Both the position numbers and the translations under genes were made by a program. Under the pieces are notes generated by a model. The model saw nothing but the letters and a program-made list of their open reading frames with translations, was not told the origin of the DNA and did not search any database. A stretch of 64,000 bases of DNA from Nonomuraea jabiensis (lineage in GTDB: Bacteria; Actinomycetota; Actinomycetes; Streptosporangiales; Streptosporangiaceae): positions 7,080,501-7,144,500 of the forward strand of contig NZ_JACHMB010000001.1 in assembly GCF_014204795.1 (NCBI RefSeq), read 5' to 3'. Below, piece after piece: positions 41,297 through 54,152 of the stretch. Position 1 is the first letter of the stretch; every line of letters begins with the position of its first letter.

Positions 41297-42841
41297 TCAG
41301 GTGGTTGTGGTCAGGGCGGAGATGGTTGTGGTGACTGCTTCCGGGAGGGCGGACAGGCGGTGGAGGGGGGCGTCCAGGGGGGTCAGGCCTTCCGACCAGG
41401 GGGCGGCTTCGGCGATGAGGGTGCGGGCCTCGTTCTTGGTGAGGGCCGACCCTTGGGTGCGGGCCACCGCGATGAGGGCCTCGCGCCATGTGTTGGCCAG
41501 CTTGGCGTGCCCGTTGTCCAGGATCCTGCGGAGCACCGAGGCCGCGTCGCCGGGCGGTTGTGGCAGGCGTACGGCGTCCAGGACGTCGCCGCCGGCGCTC
41601 AGCTTGTAGACGGTGGAGAGCACGTCAGGGAGCGGCGGGAGGTCGGAGCCCACGACGCGTACGTGAGAGGCGCGGGTCGCCAGGAGGATGCGGGGGAGGG
41701 CGGCCTCCAGGCCCAGGGGCAGGGCCACGGCCACGCGGTCCAAGGTGGCGGCGTACGGCTTGGAGAGCCAGGTCGAGAGCCGGACCCGAGGCTGGGTGAG
41801 GTCCTTGGGCCATTCGCCCACCAGCAGGTCGGGGTCGAAGTCCTGGATGGCTTCCTGCGGGGCTGTGAGGGCGTTATGGGCGCTTTCGACCGATTGTGGG
41901 CCTTGAGTGTAGATAGTGGTGGTTTGGCGGCTCAGGCGGGACGTCACGGCCGGGCGTGTCTTGGTGGTGGGGCGGAGGATGTACATGTCGGCGGCCGAGC
42001 CGATGGCTTCTGCTCCGAAATATCGGTTGAAGTCGGGATAGATGGCTTCGTAGGCGAGGTTGAGGTCCGCCAGGGCCTGCTGAACCTTGAAGGCCAGCAT
42101 CGGGGTACGTTCGCTGGCACCGTACGCGAGCAGGATGCGGCCGTTGTCCGTCAGCGCCTCGGCGGCGCGCGCCACGAACAGGCCCGTGCCCTCCGGCGTG
42201 TACGGCGGGTCGGTAAGGGCGAGGTCGTGGTCCCGAGCGGAGGCGGGCAGGCCAAGGCGCAGGTCGGCCCAGCGGGTGCGGACACCCAGGCGTTGGGCGT
42301 CGATGTACGCCAGGATGCGCTCGTCGATGTCGACCACCGTGACGTCGGTCTCCGGATGGATCAGCTTGACGGCCAGCGAGGTCAGGTCGTGGTCGCCCAC
42401 GCACAGCAGGCGCGTGCCCGGAAGCCAGAAGCGGGCGCCGAGCAGCAGCGCCCGCCTCAGGATCGTCTCGGGGGTGGCCGAGACGTGGTCGAGCACGTGG
42501 CGGGCGCGCGGGGCCCGGGCCACGAGATCCTTGAGGCGGGTGAGCTCGGAAGCGTAATGCGGGAGCAGGTGGGCCACCGGATCCTCCGGCGGCGGGGCCA
42601 GTGCGAGGAGGTCCTGGTAGTCGTTGGTGTGGGTCAGCGGGATCCGGAACGCGTCGCCCTTCCGCTCCAGGGGGAGCTCGCGCAGAAGCGTCTCGATGGT
42701 ACGCCTTGACGTGGCGGTCTCCCTGACCAGATCGGCCAGCGTCCACCACTGGGCGTCGCACAGCAGGGTCAGGGCGTGCCGCAACCGCCTGCTGTCCGGC
42801 CCGGCCTCCGCGAGCAGGCGCTCCACCCCGTCACGCTCCAT
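41297..42841 (-). CDS. Bis-aminopropyl spermidine synthase (BpsA)-family protein
   Basis: The 514-residue protein has an N-terminal winged-helix-like part (residues about 15-70) and a Rossmann methyltransferase-like domain with GDHDLTSLA (149-157), VVDIDERIL (169-177) and DPPYTPEG (211-218). This set of motifs matches the BpsA/PF01861 family, whose archaeal members add aminopropyl groups to make branched polyamines. The C-terminal 200 residues are an extra, unrecognised domain. The DPPY motif is also used by N-methyltransferases of DNA and RNA, so a modification enzyme is the main alternative. The ATG at 42841 starts the N-terminal domain. Confidence 0.7.
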   Translation of the reverse strand: MERDGVERLLAEAGPDSRRLRHALTLLCDAQWWTLADLVRETATSRRTIETLLRELPLERKGDAFRIPLTHTNDYQDLLALAPPPEDPVAHLLPHYASELTRLKDLVARAPRARHVLDHVSATPETILRRALLLGARFWLPGTRLLCVGDHDLTSLAVKLIHPETDVTVVDIDERILAYIDAQRLGVRTRWADLRLGLPASARDHDLALTDPPYTPEGTGLFVARAAEALTDNGRILLAYGASERTPMLAFKVQQALADLNLAYEAIYPDFNRYFGAEAIGSAADMYILRPTTKTRPAVTSRLSRQTTTIYTQGPQSVESAHNALTAPQEAIQDFDPDLLVGEWPKDLTQPRVRLSTWLSKPYAATLDRVAVALPLGLEAALPRILLATRASHVRVVGSDLPPLPDVLSTVYKLSAGGDVLDAVRLPQPPGDAASVLRRILDNGHAKLANTWREALIAVARTQGSALTKNEARTLIAEAAPWSEGLTPLDAPLHRLSALPEAVTTTISALTTTT

Positions 42842-43661
42842 CAGATCCGCGCGGAGGTGACCGCCCGCCTTTGTCGGCGGAGGAGTCCGCGCTCCCTCCC
42901 TCCAGATTTTGTCGGCGTCTGCCGATAGCGTGATGGTCTCGTTACCGAGGGTGGGAGGTGGCGGTGCAGGGACTGCCCGTGTTTCTGCTGCGCCCCACCA
43001 GCGAGCAGGCGTACGGCACGATCGATCGGCCAGGGGGTGGCGTCCACGGCACGTCTGGAGCGAGATTGAGTGGATCGAGCCTGGACGCGGGTCGCGGGGG
43101 GTTGCTGACGGTGCTCGTGCACAAGGCCGCCGGTATCTCCCGGGCGTGTTCTCGTCGCGGGCACTGTGCGCACGTCGAGGTCGAGGTCGAGGTCAGGGCC
43201 GGGGTCGGGACCCAGGTCGACGTCGACCTCTGCCTTGACGCGTCGATCAAGCATTGCGGTGCTGCGCAGGCGGCTTGGCGAGAAGCCGCTCCCTTCGAGG
43301 AGCGGAGGAGTCACGAGGGCAACCCTATCGAGGTGCGAGGGTGGACAGCTCGGGCGCGGGTCCGTGCGGGCCGGTGTCGTCCCTGGCCTGGGCGCGCATC
43401 TATGCGAGGCGGCATCGTGCTCGCCCCGGCCATGCGCCCGTCCGGGCGACGTCCCCCCGCATGCGTGGTCACGGCGTGAGCGAGTGGCTTGGTGGTTAGG
43501 GAGCCCTGAGCGGTGCGAAGGGTGGCCTGAGCGGTGCCTCGGCGGTGACGGGGAGGCCGTCGCGGCGTTGGCTGGCGTCGAGTCGGTGAGGTGGTCGGGT
43601 GATCGGGGCGGTGTGGGGTGGATTCTGGGAGCGGGGCCGGTTGGTGGGCGGGTGGATTGGT

Positions 43662-43694
43662 GGGGTTGGGGTTTGGGTGGGGGGTGGAGTGGGG
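43662..43694 (+). other. Strong G-quadruplex candidate upstream of gltB
   Basis: Four runs, GGGG-TT-GGGG-TTT-GGG-T-GGGGGG, lie within 23 nt, and a fifth run GGGG follows at 43691. Loops of 1-3 nt predict a stable quadruplex on the plus strand, about 240 bp before the gltB start. Confidence 0.65.
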
Positions 43695-43786
43695 ACGATT
43701 CGCTCCCCATGCCGTAAATCGTGGACGTGTGGCGGGAATTTCTTTGCCTACGTCCGGGGTTTGGGATAGGTAGTTCGGATGCTGGG

Positions 43787-43798
43787 ATTGGGCCCAAT
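43787..43798. promoter_or_regulatory. 12-bp perfect palindrome upstream of gltB
   Basis: ATTGGGCCCAAT lies about 45 bp before the putative gltB -10 box. Its position fits an activator or repressor site, but no regulator can be named. Confidence 0.35.
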
Positions 43799-43930
43799 GT
43801 TCGCAATGCGGACGTGGCGGGCACCATTCCGGCAGGGTGCGGTAACCTCTACCCACGATATGCAGCAGGGCCAACGTCGTCCCCGCCTGTAGAGCAGTTT
43901 GAGACAGACGATGACGACGGGAGGGATTCA

Positions 43931-48436
<4,506 letters not shown>

Positions 48437-48487
48437 CCCGCCGCAACGAGTTGTTCTGGCCAAGCAGAGTTAAGGGAGGCGTACCGA

Positions 48488-49966
48488 ATGGCTGACCCGA
48501 AGGGTTTTCTCACGCACGACCGGGAGCTGCCGGCGCGCCGCCCCGTGGACGTCCGTATCAGCGACTGGCGCGAGGTCTACCAGGACTTCTCGCAGGAGAA
48601 GCTGACCAAGCAGGCGGCCCGCTGCATGGACTGCGGCATCCCGTTCTGCCACAACGGCTGCCCGCTCGGGAACCTCATCCCCGAGTGGAACGACCTCGTC
48701 TACCGCACCGACTGGCGCGAGGCGATCGAGCGGCTGCACGCCACGAACAACTTCCCCGAGTTCACGGGCCGGCTCTGCCCGGCCCCGTGCGAGGCGGCGT
48801 GCGTGCTCGGCATCAACTCCGACCCCGTGGCGATCAAGCGGGTCGAGGTCGAGATCATCGACCGGGCGTTCGCCGAGGGCTGGGTGACCCCGCAGCCCCC
48901 GGCCGTCAAGACCGGCAAGCGGGTCGCGGTCGTCGGCTCGGGCCCCGCGGGCCTGGCCGCCGCGCAGCAGCTCACCAGGGCCGGGCATGACGTGGTCGTG
49001 TTCGAGCGGGCCGACCGGATCGGCGGCCTGCTGCGTTACGGCATCCCCGAGTTCAAGATGGAGAAGCGGCACATCGAGCGCCGCCTGGAGCAGATGCGGG
49101 CCGAGGGCACCGAGTTCCGCACCGGCGTCAACGTCGGCGTCGACATCACCGCCGCCGAGCTGCGCGAGCAGTTCGACGCCGTGGTGCTGTCGGGCGGGGC
49201 CACCCAGTGGCGCGACCTGCCGGTGGCCGGTCGCGAGCTCAAGGGCGTCTACCAGGCGATGGAGTACCTGCCGCTGTCCAACAAGGTCCAGGAGGGCGAC
49301 TTCGAGACCTCGCCCGTCTCGGCCGAGGGCAAGCACGTCGTGGTGATCGGCGGCGGCGACACCGGCGCCGACTGCATCGGCACGGCGATCCGGCAGGGCG
49401 CCGCGTCCGTCACGCAGCTCGAGATCATGCCGCAGCCGCCGGCGAGCAGGCCGGGCAGCCAGCCGTGGCCGACGTTCCCGATCCTGTTCAAGATGGAGAG
49501 CGCCCACGAGGAGCTGGCCGAGGGCGGGGGACAGCGGGTCTACGCGGTCTCCACGACCGAGTTCGTCGGCGACGCCGACGGCAACGTGCGGGCGCTGCGG
49601 CTGGTCGAGGTCGAGGGGCCGCAGAACGGGTTCAAGCCGATCCCGGGCACCGAGCGCGAGATCCCGGCCGAGCTGGTGACCCTGTCGATGGGCTTCCTCG
49701 GCCCGGAGAAGGGCTCGCTGCTGCAGGACCTGGCCGAGGTCGCCGGTGACGGCTTCTACGACGCGCGGGGCAACGTCTCGCGGGACAAGACGTACATGTC
49801 CAAGGTGGACGGCGTCTTCGTGGCCGGCGACATGGGCCGCGGGCAGTCGCTCATCGTGTGGGCCATCGCCGAGGGGCGGGCCGCCGCCTCGGGCGTGGAC
49901 CGGTATCTGACCGGGGAGACGGCGCTGCCGTACCCGATTCTGCCGACCGCGCGGCCGCTGGTCTGA
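48488..49966 (+). CDS. gltD: Glutamate synthase (NADPH), small subunit
   Basis: The 492-residue flavoprotein feeds electrons from NADPH to GltB. The N-terminal Cys-rich region (CMDCGIPFCHNGCPLG and LCPAPCEAACVLG) holds two 4Fe-4S clusters; VVGSGPAGLAAAQQL binds FAD and VIGGGDTGADC binds NADPH. The ATG follows a strong GGGAGG site. A rho-independent terminator comes directly after the stop. Confidence 0.97.
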   Translation: MADPKGFLTHDRELPARRPVDVRISDWREVYQDFSQEKLTKQAARCMDCGIPFCHNGCPLGNLIPEWNDLVYRTDWREAIERLHATNNFPEFTGRLCPAPCEAACVLGINSDPVAIKRVEVEIIDRAFAEGWVTPQPPAVKTGKRVAVVGSGPAGLAAAQQLTRAGHDVVVFERADRIGGLLRYGIPEFKMEKRHIERRLEQMRAEGTEFRTGVNVGVDITAAELREQFDAVVLSGGATQWRDLPVAGRELKGVYQAMEYLPLSNKVQEGDFETSPVSAEGKHVVVIGGGDTGADCIGTAIRQGAASVTQLEIMPQPPASRPGSQPWPTFPILFKMESAHEELAEGGGQRVYAVSTTEFVGDADGNVRALRLVEVEGPQNGFKPIPGTEREIPAELVTLSMGFLGPEKGSLLQDLAEVAGDGFYDARGNVSRDKTYMSKVDGVFVAGDMGRGQSLIVWAIAEGRAAASGVDRYLTGETALPYPILPTARPLV

Positions 49967-49973
49967 TCCGGAG

Positions 49974-50007
49974 AAGCCGGGACCGCTCAGCGCGGTCCCG
50001 GCTTTTT
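49974..50007 (+). terminator. Rho-independent terminator after gltBD
   Basis: A 13-bp perfect stem (AAGCCGGGACCGC with GCGGTCCCGGCTT) around a 5-nt loop runs into a T-tract at 50003-50007. It reaches the stop codon of the convergent regulator gene and may serve both. Confidence 0.9.
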
Positions 50008-50837
50008 CACGCGCATTCGCGGGCGATGGCGTCCAGGACGCGCTGCGAGCCGGCGTCGGCGGCGCGGTAGATGACCAGCCGCTGGCCGGGGGCCTGGATC
50101 GGGGCCAGCACCTCGTAGTCGACGGTCAGCGGGCCCTTGACGGCGTGCCGCAGCCGCTTCTGGCCCCGGCCGTTCACCCGGACGTCGCGCAGCGCCCACA
50201 GGCGGGCGACCTCCTCGCTGCCGGCGGTGAGCTCGTCGACCAGCTCGGTCAGCGCCTTGTCATCGGGATGGGCCGCCCACGAGGCCCGCAGGTCGGCGAT
50301 GCCCTCGCGCAGCGTGCGCTCCCTGTCGCGGTAGAAGTCGCGCAGGCCCGGGTGGAGCATGCACAGCCACAGGCTGTTGCGCTGTGCCGGCGGCAGCGTG
50401 CCGAAGTCCATCATCAGCCCCGCCATCTCCGGGTTCCAGGCGAGGATGTCGAAGCGGTGGTTGAGCAGCATGGCGGGCAGCGGCGACAGGTCGAGCACGA
50501 GCCGCGCCAGCGGGCCCGCCTCCTCCGCGGTGGGCGCCTGCCGGTTGGGGCGCTGGCGGGCCAGCTCGAACAGGTAGGCCCGCTCGTCCTCGCTCAGCCG
50601 CAGCGCGTCGGCCAGCGCCTCCAGCACCTCGGCCGAGGGACGCAGCCCGCGCCCCTGCTCCAGGCGGATCACGTAGTCGACGCTGACGCCCGCCAGCTCG
50701 GCGACCTCCTCCCTGCGCAGGCCCGGCGTGCGCCGCTGGGCGCGGCGGGCGGGCAGGGCGACGTCGGCCGGATCCAGGCGCTCGCGGCGGGTGCGCAGGA
50801 AGGCGGCGAGCTCGCGGGTCTGGTCCACGGTGTTCAT
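50007..50837 (-). CDS. Helix-turn-helix regulator with MmyB-type ligand domain
   Basis: The 276-residue protein has an XRE-type helix-turn-helix (residues about 10-85: FLRTRRERLDP, RRTPGLRREEVAELAGVS, VDYVIRLEQGR) and an MmyB-like PAS-related ligand-binding domain (about 100-270, with NHRFDILAWNPEMAGLM and LHPGLRDFYRD). These regulators usually sit divergent from one oxidoreductase gene and control it. Here a TnpB element lies between this gene and an aldo/keto reductase gene. Confidence 0.9.
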   Translation of the reverse strand: MNTVDQTRELAAFLRTRRERLDPADVALPARRAQRRTPGLRREEVAELAGVSVDYVIRLEQGRGLRPSAEVLEALADALRLSEDERAYLFELARQRPNRQAPTAEEAGPLARLVLDLSPLPAMLLNHRFDILAWNPEMAGLMMDFGTLPPAQRNSLWLCMLHPGLRDFYRDRERTLREGIADLRASWAAHPDDKALTELVDELTAGSEEVARLWALRDVRVNGRGQKRLRHAVKGPLTVDYEVLAPIQAPGQRLVIYRAADAGSQRVLDAIARECA

Positions 50838-52218
50838 CGGCTACCTCCGAGGAGACCCCCGCCTTCAGACGGGAAAGGAATCGGACTCCTGTGGATCTCG
50901 GCAGGAGCAGGCGATTCGCCGCCGGGCGGACCGCCGTCTACGACAATAAAGCAGTACTTGGCTGGTCTTCCTGCAAAAATGTGAGGTGTGGCGCAGCTGG
51001 TGAAGCGGGCCTACAAGTACCGCTTCCACCCGACCCCCGAGCAGGCCGGCGAGCTTGCCCGGACGTTCGGCTGCGTGCGCCTGGTCTACAACAAGGCCCT
51101 GGAAGAGCGGACCCGTCCCTGCGCCCTGGAAGGTAAACGGGTCTCCTACGTGGAGTCCTCCGCCGTGCTGACGGCGTGGAAGAAGACACCCGAGCTGGCG
51201 TTCTTGGGCGAGGTGTCGTCGGTGCCGTTGCAGCAGGCGCTGCGCCACCTGCAGGCGGCGTTCGCGAACTTCTTCGCGCGCAGGGCGAAGTGCCCGACGT
51301 TCAAGAGCAGGAAGAAGGCGCGCGCGTCGGCGGAGTACACCCGCTCGGCATTCCGCTGGCGCCAGGGTCGGCTCTTTCTGTCGAAGACGGACACGCCGTT
51401 GGACATCGTGTGGTCGCGTCCGCTGCCCGAGGGGGCCGAGCCGTCCACGGTCACCGTTTCCCGGGATGCGGCCGGGCGGTGGTTCGTCTCCATCCTGGTC
51501 GAGGAGAAGATCTCGCCGCTGCCGCCGGTCGAGGCGTCGGTGGGGGTGGACGCGGGCGTCACGGCGCTGGCCACTCTCTCGACCGGCGAGAAGATCGTCA
51601 ACCCGGGTCACGAGCGTGCCGACCGGCGCAAGCTGGCGCGTGCTCAGCGGTCGCTCGCCCGTAAGGGGAAGGGGTCGAGCAACCGGGCCAGGGCCCAGCT
51701 GCGCGTGGGCAAGGTGTATGCCCGGATCGCCGATCGGCGCCGGGACCATCTGCACAAGGTGACCACACGGCTTGTTCGCGAGAACCAAGTGATCGCCGTG
51801 GAGGATCTGACGGTCCGCAACCTGGTCAAGAACCGCTCGCTGGCCCGCGCCGTCTCGGATGCGGCCTGGCGGGAGTTGCGGATGATGCTGGAGTACAAGG
51901 CCGCCTGGTACGGGCGCACGCTGGTGGCGGTGGACCGCTGGTTCCCCTCCTCCAAGCTGTGCTCGGCCTGTGGGGCCCTGCAAGAAGCGATGCCGTTGAA
52001 CGTCCGGGAATGGATCTGCGGCTGCGGCGCGGTCCACGATCGGGACGTCAACGCCGCGAAGAATGTGCTCGCCGCCGGGCTGGCGGAGAGCTGAAACGCC
52101 TGTGGAGCTGGTGTAAGACCTCAACGAGAGTCCTCTCGGGCGGGCGACCGGCGGTGAAGCAGGAAGGCCGACCGGCGACGGTTGGAATCTCCCTCGTTTA
52201 CGAGAGGGAGGAGGTCAA
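50838..52218 (+). mobile_element. IS200/IS605-group element carrying only tnpB
   Basis: The element contains one gene, tnpB, and no tnpA transposase. The left side has imperfect hairpins (CCCG/CGGG within 50858-50876 and CTCCTG/CAGGAG at 50886-50891 and 50902-50907). The right end has the stem-loop series typical of the group and ends with GGAGGTCAA at 52218. The exact left boundary is not certain. Movement would need a TnpA supplied from elsewhere. Confidence 0.7.
50988..52094 (+). CDS. tnpB: RNA-guided endonuclease TnpB
   Basis: The 368-residue protein has the N-terminal helix-turn-helix/WED region (KRAYKYRFHPTPEQ, FGCVRLVYNKAL) and a RuvC nuclease with Asp188 (VGVDAGVT), Glu272 (VEDLTVRN) and Asp353 (DRDVNAAKN). 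A zinc finger is inserted with Cys325, Cys328, Cys344 and Cys346. All catalytic residues and zinc ligands are present, so it is probably active. TnpB proteins cut DNA next to a short target-adjacent motif, guided by RNA made from the element's right end. The GTG start lacks a separate ribosome site. Confidence 0.93.
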   Translation: MAQLVKRAYKYRFHPTPEQAGELARTFGCVRLVYNKALEERTRPCALEGKRVSYVESSAVLTAWKKTPELAFLGEVSSVPLQQALRHLQAAFANFFARRAKCPTFKSRKKARASAEYTRSAFRWRQGRLFLSKTDTPLDIVWSRPLPEGAEPSTVTVSRDAAGRWFVSILVEEKISPLPPVEASVGVDAGVTALATLSTGEKIVNPGHERADRRKLARAQRSLARKGKGSSNRARAQLRVGKVYARIADRRRDHLHKVTTRLVRENQVIAVEDLTVRNLVKNRSLARAVSDAAWRELRMMLEYKAAWYGRTLVAVDRWFPSSKLCSACGALQEAMPLNVREWICGCGAVHDRDVNAAKNVLAAGLAES

Positions 52219-52240
52219 CCCTTCGATCCTACGGCTCGCC
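52095..52240 (+). ncRNA. Right-end guide RNA (omega/reRNA) of the TnpB element
   Basis: Downstream of tnpB a 7-bp stem with one G-U pair and a GCGA (GNRA) tetraloop lies at 52168-52185, then a CTCCCT/AGGGAG stem at 52189-52210, then GGAGGTCAA to 52218. This order matches scaffold parts of TnpB guide RNAs. The guide would begin at about 52219 and be taken from flanking host DNA. The 5' end of the RNA may lie inside the tnpB coding region. Confidence 0.6.
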
Positions 52241-52311
52241 TGCCTAGGAAGGCCGGTCCCAGGAAGAGCCTTCCCTTCCCCCCGGATCCGGGCCGGAGCA
52301 GCCTTGATGGC

Positions 52312-53373
52312 ATGACGACTCTTGACACCTACCGCCTGCTCGGCCGCTCGGGACTGCGCGTCTCGCCGCTCGCTCTGGGGACCATGACGTTCGGCACGGA
52401 CTGGGGCTGGGGCTCGGACAAGGACGAGTCGCGGCGGATCTTCGACACGTACGTGGACCGGGGCGGCAACTTCATCGACACCGCCAGCCAGTACACGGAG
52501 GGCACCGCGGAGACGCTGGTCGGCGAGTTCGCGTCGGGGCGGCGCGAGGAGCTGGTGCTGGCCACGAAATACACCATGGCCAGGCGGCCCGGCGACCCGA
52601 ACTCCGGCGGCAACCACCGCAAGAGCATGGTGCAGTCGGTCGAGGCGAGCCTGCGCCGGTTGAACACCGACTTCATCGACCTGCTCTACCTGCACGCCTG
52701 GGACTTCACCACCCCGGTGGAGGAGATCCTGCGGGCCATGGACGACCTGGTCAGGGCGGGCAAGGTGCTCTATGTGGGCATCTCCGACGCGCCCGCCTGG
52801 CAGGTGTCGCGCATGCAGGCCATCGCCGACCTGCGCGGGTGGGCGCCGCTGATCGCCCTCCAGATCGAGTACAGCCTGGTCGAGCGGACCGTCGAGCGGG
52901 ACCTCATCCCGATGGCGCGGGAGATGGGGCTCGGCGTCATCCCGTGGTCGCCCCTGGCCGGCGGGGTGCTGACCGGCAAGTACGGCCGCGACGACCTCGC
53001 CCAGGAGGTCTCCGCCGACCCGTCCGGCACGCGCAAGAACGTCGCGGCGGCCAACGGGTCGCTGACCGAGCGCGCCCTGGACATCGCCGACGTGGTCAAG
53101 CGGGTCGCCGGCGAGCTCGGGGTCAAGCCGTCGCAGGTCGCGCTGGCCTGGACGACGCTCAACCCCGGCGTCACGGCGCCCATCGTGGGGGCGCGCACGA
53201 CGGCGCAGCTGGAGGACAACCTGGGGGCCCTGGACGTGCGCTTCGGCGACGGACACCTGGCCGCGCTGGAGGAGGCCAGCCGGGTGGACCTCGGGTTCCC
53301 GCACGAGTTCCTGGCCCGGCCGATGCCGCGCCAGGTCATGCTGGGCGGGGTCAAGCTCGACCTCACCCGCTGA
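52312..53373 (+). CDS. Aldo/keto reductase
   Basis: The 353-residue NADPH-dependent barrel oxidoreductase has the full catalytic tetrad: Asp56 and Tyr61 (NFIDTASQYTEG), Lys86 (LATKYT) and His128 (LYLHAWD). The late IVGARTTAQLEDNL segment binds the cofactor. The ATG start begins the usual LGRSGLRVSPLALG region. The natural substrate is unknown. It is probably the ancestral target of the MmyB-type regulator 1.5 kb upstream. Confidence 0.92.
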   Translation: MTTLDTYRLLGRSGLRVSPLALGTMTFGTDWGWGSDKDESRRIFDTYVDRGGNFIDTASQYTEGTAETLVGEFASGRREELVLATKYTMARRPGDPNSGGNHRKSMVQSVEASLRRLNTDFIDLLYLHAWDFTTPVEEILRAMDDLVRAGKVLYVGISDAPAWQVSRMQAIADLRGWAPLIALQIEYSLVERTVERDLIPMAREMGLGVIPWSPLAGGVLTGKYGRDDLAQEVSADPSGTRKNVAAANGSLTERALDIADVVKRVAGELGVKPSQVALAWTTLNPGVTAPIVGARTTAQLEDNLGALDVRFGDGHLAALEEASRVDLGFPHEFLARPMPRQVMLGGVKLDLTR

Positions 53374-53440
53374 CGCCCGTGCTCTCGAGGCGCCCGCCCG
53401 TACGGCGGGCGCCTTCGCCATGTCCGGAGAATTGCATTCC

Positions 53441-53478
53441 CTGCAAGCCTTGCAGAGAGTGCAAGAGTTGCGTACAGT
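53441..53478 (+). promoter_or_regulatory. Clustered TGCAAG/CTTGCA operators and promoter of the tetR gene
   Basis: CTGCAAG-C-CTTGCAG (53441-53455) is a perfect 15-bp palindrome. Its right half joins TGCAAG at 53460-53465 to form CTTGCA-N5-TGCAAG. The -10 box TACAGT is at 53473-53478, and another TGCAAG lies at 53478-53483, just before the start codon. The arrangement fits autorepression. Confidence 0.7.
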
Positions 53479-53485
53479 GCAAGAC

Positions 53486-54067
53486 ATGGAGAGTCCACAG
53501 CAGCGTCGAGACCGTCGGCGGGCCGAGAAGCGGCAGGCCATCAGGGCCGCCGCGGTGAAGATCGCGCTCGACGAGGGGATCGAGGCCGCGACCGTGGAGG
53601 CGATCAGCGCGGCGGCCGACATCTCGCCGCGCACCTTCTTCAACTACTTCGCCTCCAAGGAAGAGGCGCTCGTCATGGAGCCCCTCTGGCAACCCGAGGA
53701 GCTCGTCGGCATGCTCACGGAACGGCCCGCCGACGAGCCCGCCTTCCAGTCGCTGAAGACCGTGATGCGGACCTTCGCCGTCCGGAGCCGGCGGATCTGG
53801 GCGGACCTGGAGCCGTTCATGGAGCTGCGCAAGCGTCACCCCGAACTGGCGGCCAAGTCCAGGGCGGCCGACGAGACGAAGATCATGGACACGATCTTCG
53901 AGGCCGTCAGGGGCCGGCCGGGCGTCACCAGCCCCATGCACGCCAGGCTGCTCATCGTCGCGTCGTTCGGCGCGGCCATCTCGGCGATCCAGGAGGCGGC
54001 GGCCCACGACGGCTCGGTGGAGGACCTGCTCGAAGAGGCGTTCACGCTGCTGGAGAACGGACTCTGA
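53486..54067 (+). CDS. TetR-family regulator of the adjacent exporter
   Basis: The 193-residue protein has a TetR helix-turn-helix (residues about 14-60: RAAAVKIALDEGIEAATVEA, ISAAADISPRTFFNYFASKE) and an all-helical ligand domain. The ATG at 53486 is 7 nt after a -10 box, so the message may be leaderless. The exporter gene follows after 85 bp on the same strand, so the regulator probably represses both, through the operators in front of its own gene. Confidence 0.9.
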   Translation: MESPQQRRDRRRAEKRQAIRAAAVKIALDEGIEAATVEAISAAADISPRTFFNYFASKEEALVMEPLWQPEELVGMLTERPADEPAFQSLKTVMRTFAVRSRRIWADLEPFMELRKRHPELAAKSRAADETKIMDTIFEAVRGRPGVTSPMHARLLIVASFGAAISAIQEAAAHDGSVEDLLEEAFTLLENGL

Positions 54068-54152
54068 CCCATAGGGAAAGCGGCGACCGGGGTGGCACCC
54101 CCGATCGCCGCCGATCACTCCTGCCCTCGCGAAAGAAGCAAGGAGACGACCA

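Larger units (their letters stand above)
42842..43930. other. Gene-poor region before gltB, possible gene remnant
   Basis: Of these 1.09 kb only 42961-43030 looks coding (VQGLPVFLLRPTSEQAYGTIDR after a GGGAGG site). A continuation with HVWSEIEWIEP exists in another frame, as if a gene had been broken by a shift. The rest holds GTCGAG repeats (43167-43230), a 7-bp hairpin (43286-43305) and a G-rich tract. A possible -10 box for gltB (TAACCT) is at 43843-43848. Confidence 0.35.

Noticed and set aside
40837..41334. 165-codon plus-strand frame in the low-complexity region
   Set aside because: It encodes only Thr/Ala/Arg/Asp/Gly strings from simple repeats, with no ribosome site or conserved segment.
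43286..43305. Terminator of an unknown gene
   Set aside because: A 7-bp hairpin (CCGCTCC/GGAGCGG) exists but no intact gene ends before it and no T-run follows.
43721..43930. 70-codon N-terminal extension of gltB
   Set aside because: Sequence before the ATG at 43931 has no similarity to glutamate synthase and holds a palindrome and a possible promoter; the ATG has a strong ribosome site and precedes the known propeptide.
50838..52218. Complete IS605 element with transposase
   Set aside because: No Y1 HUH transposase (TnpA) frame exists on either strand between the flanking genes; only tnpB is present.
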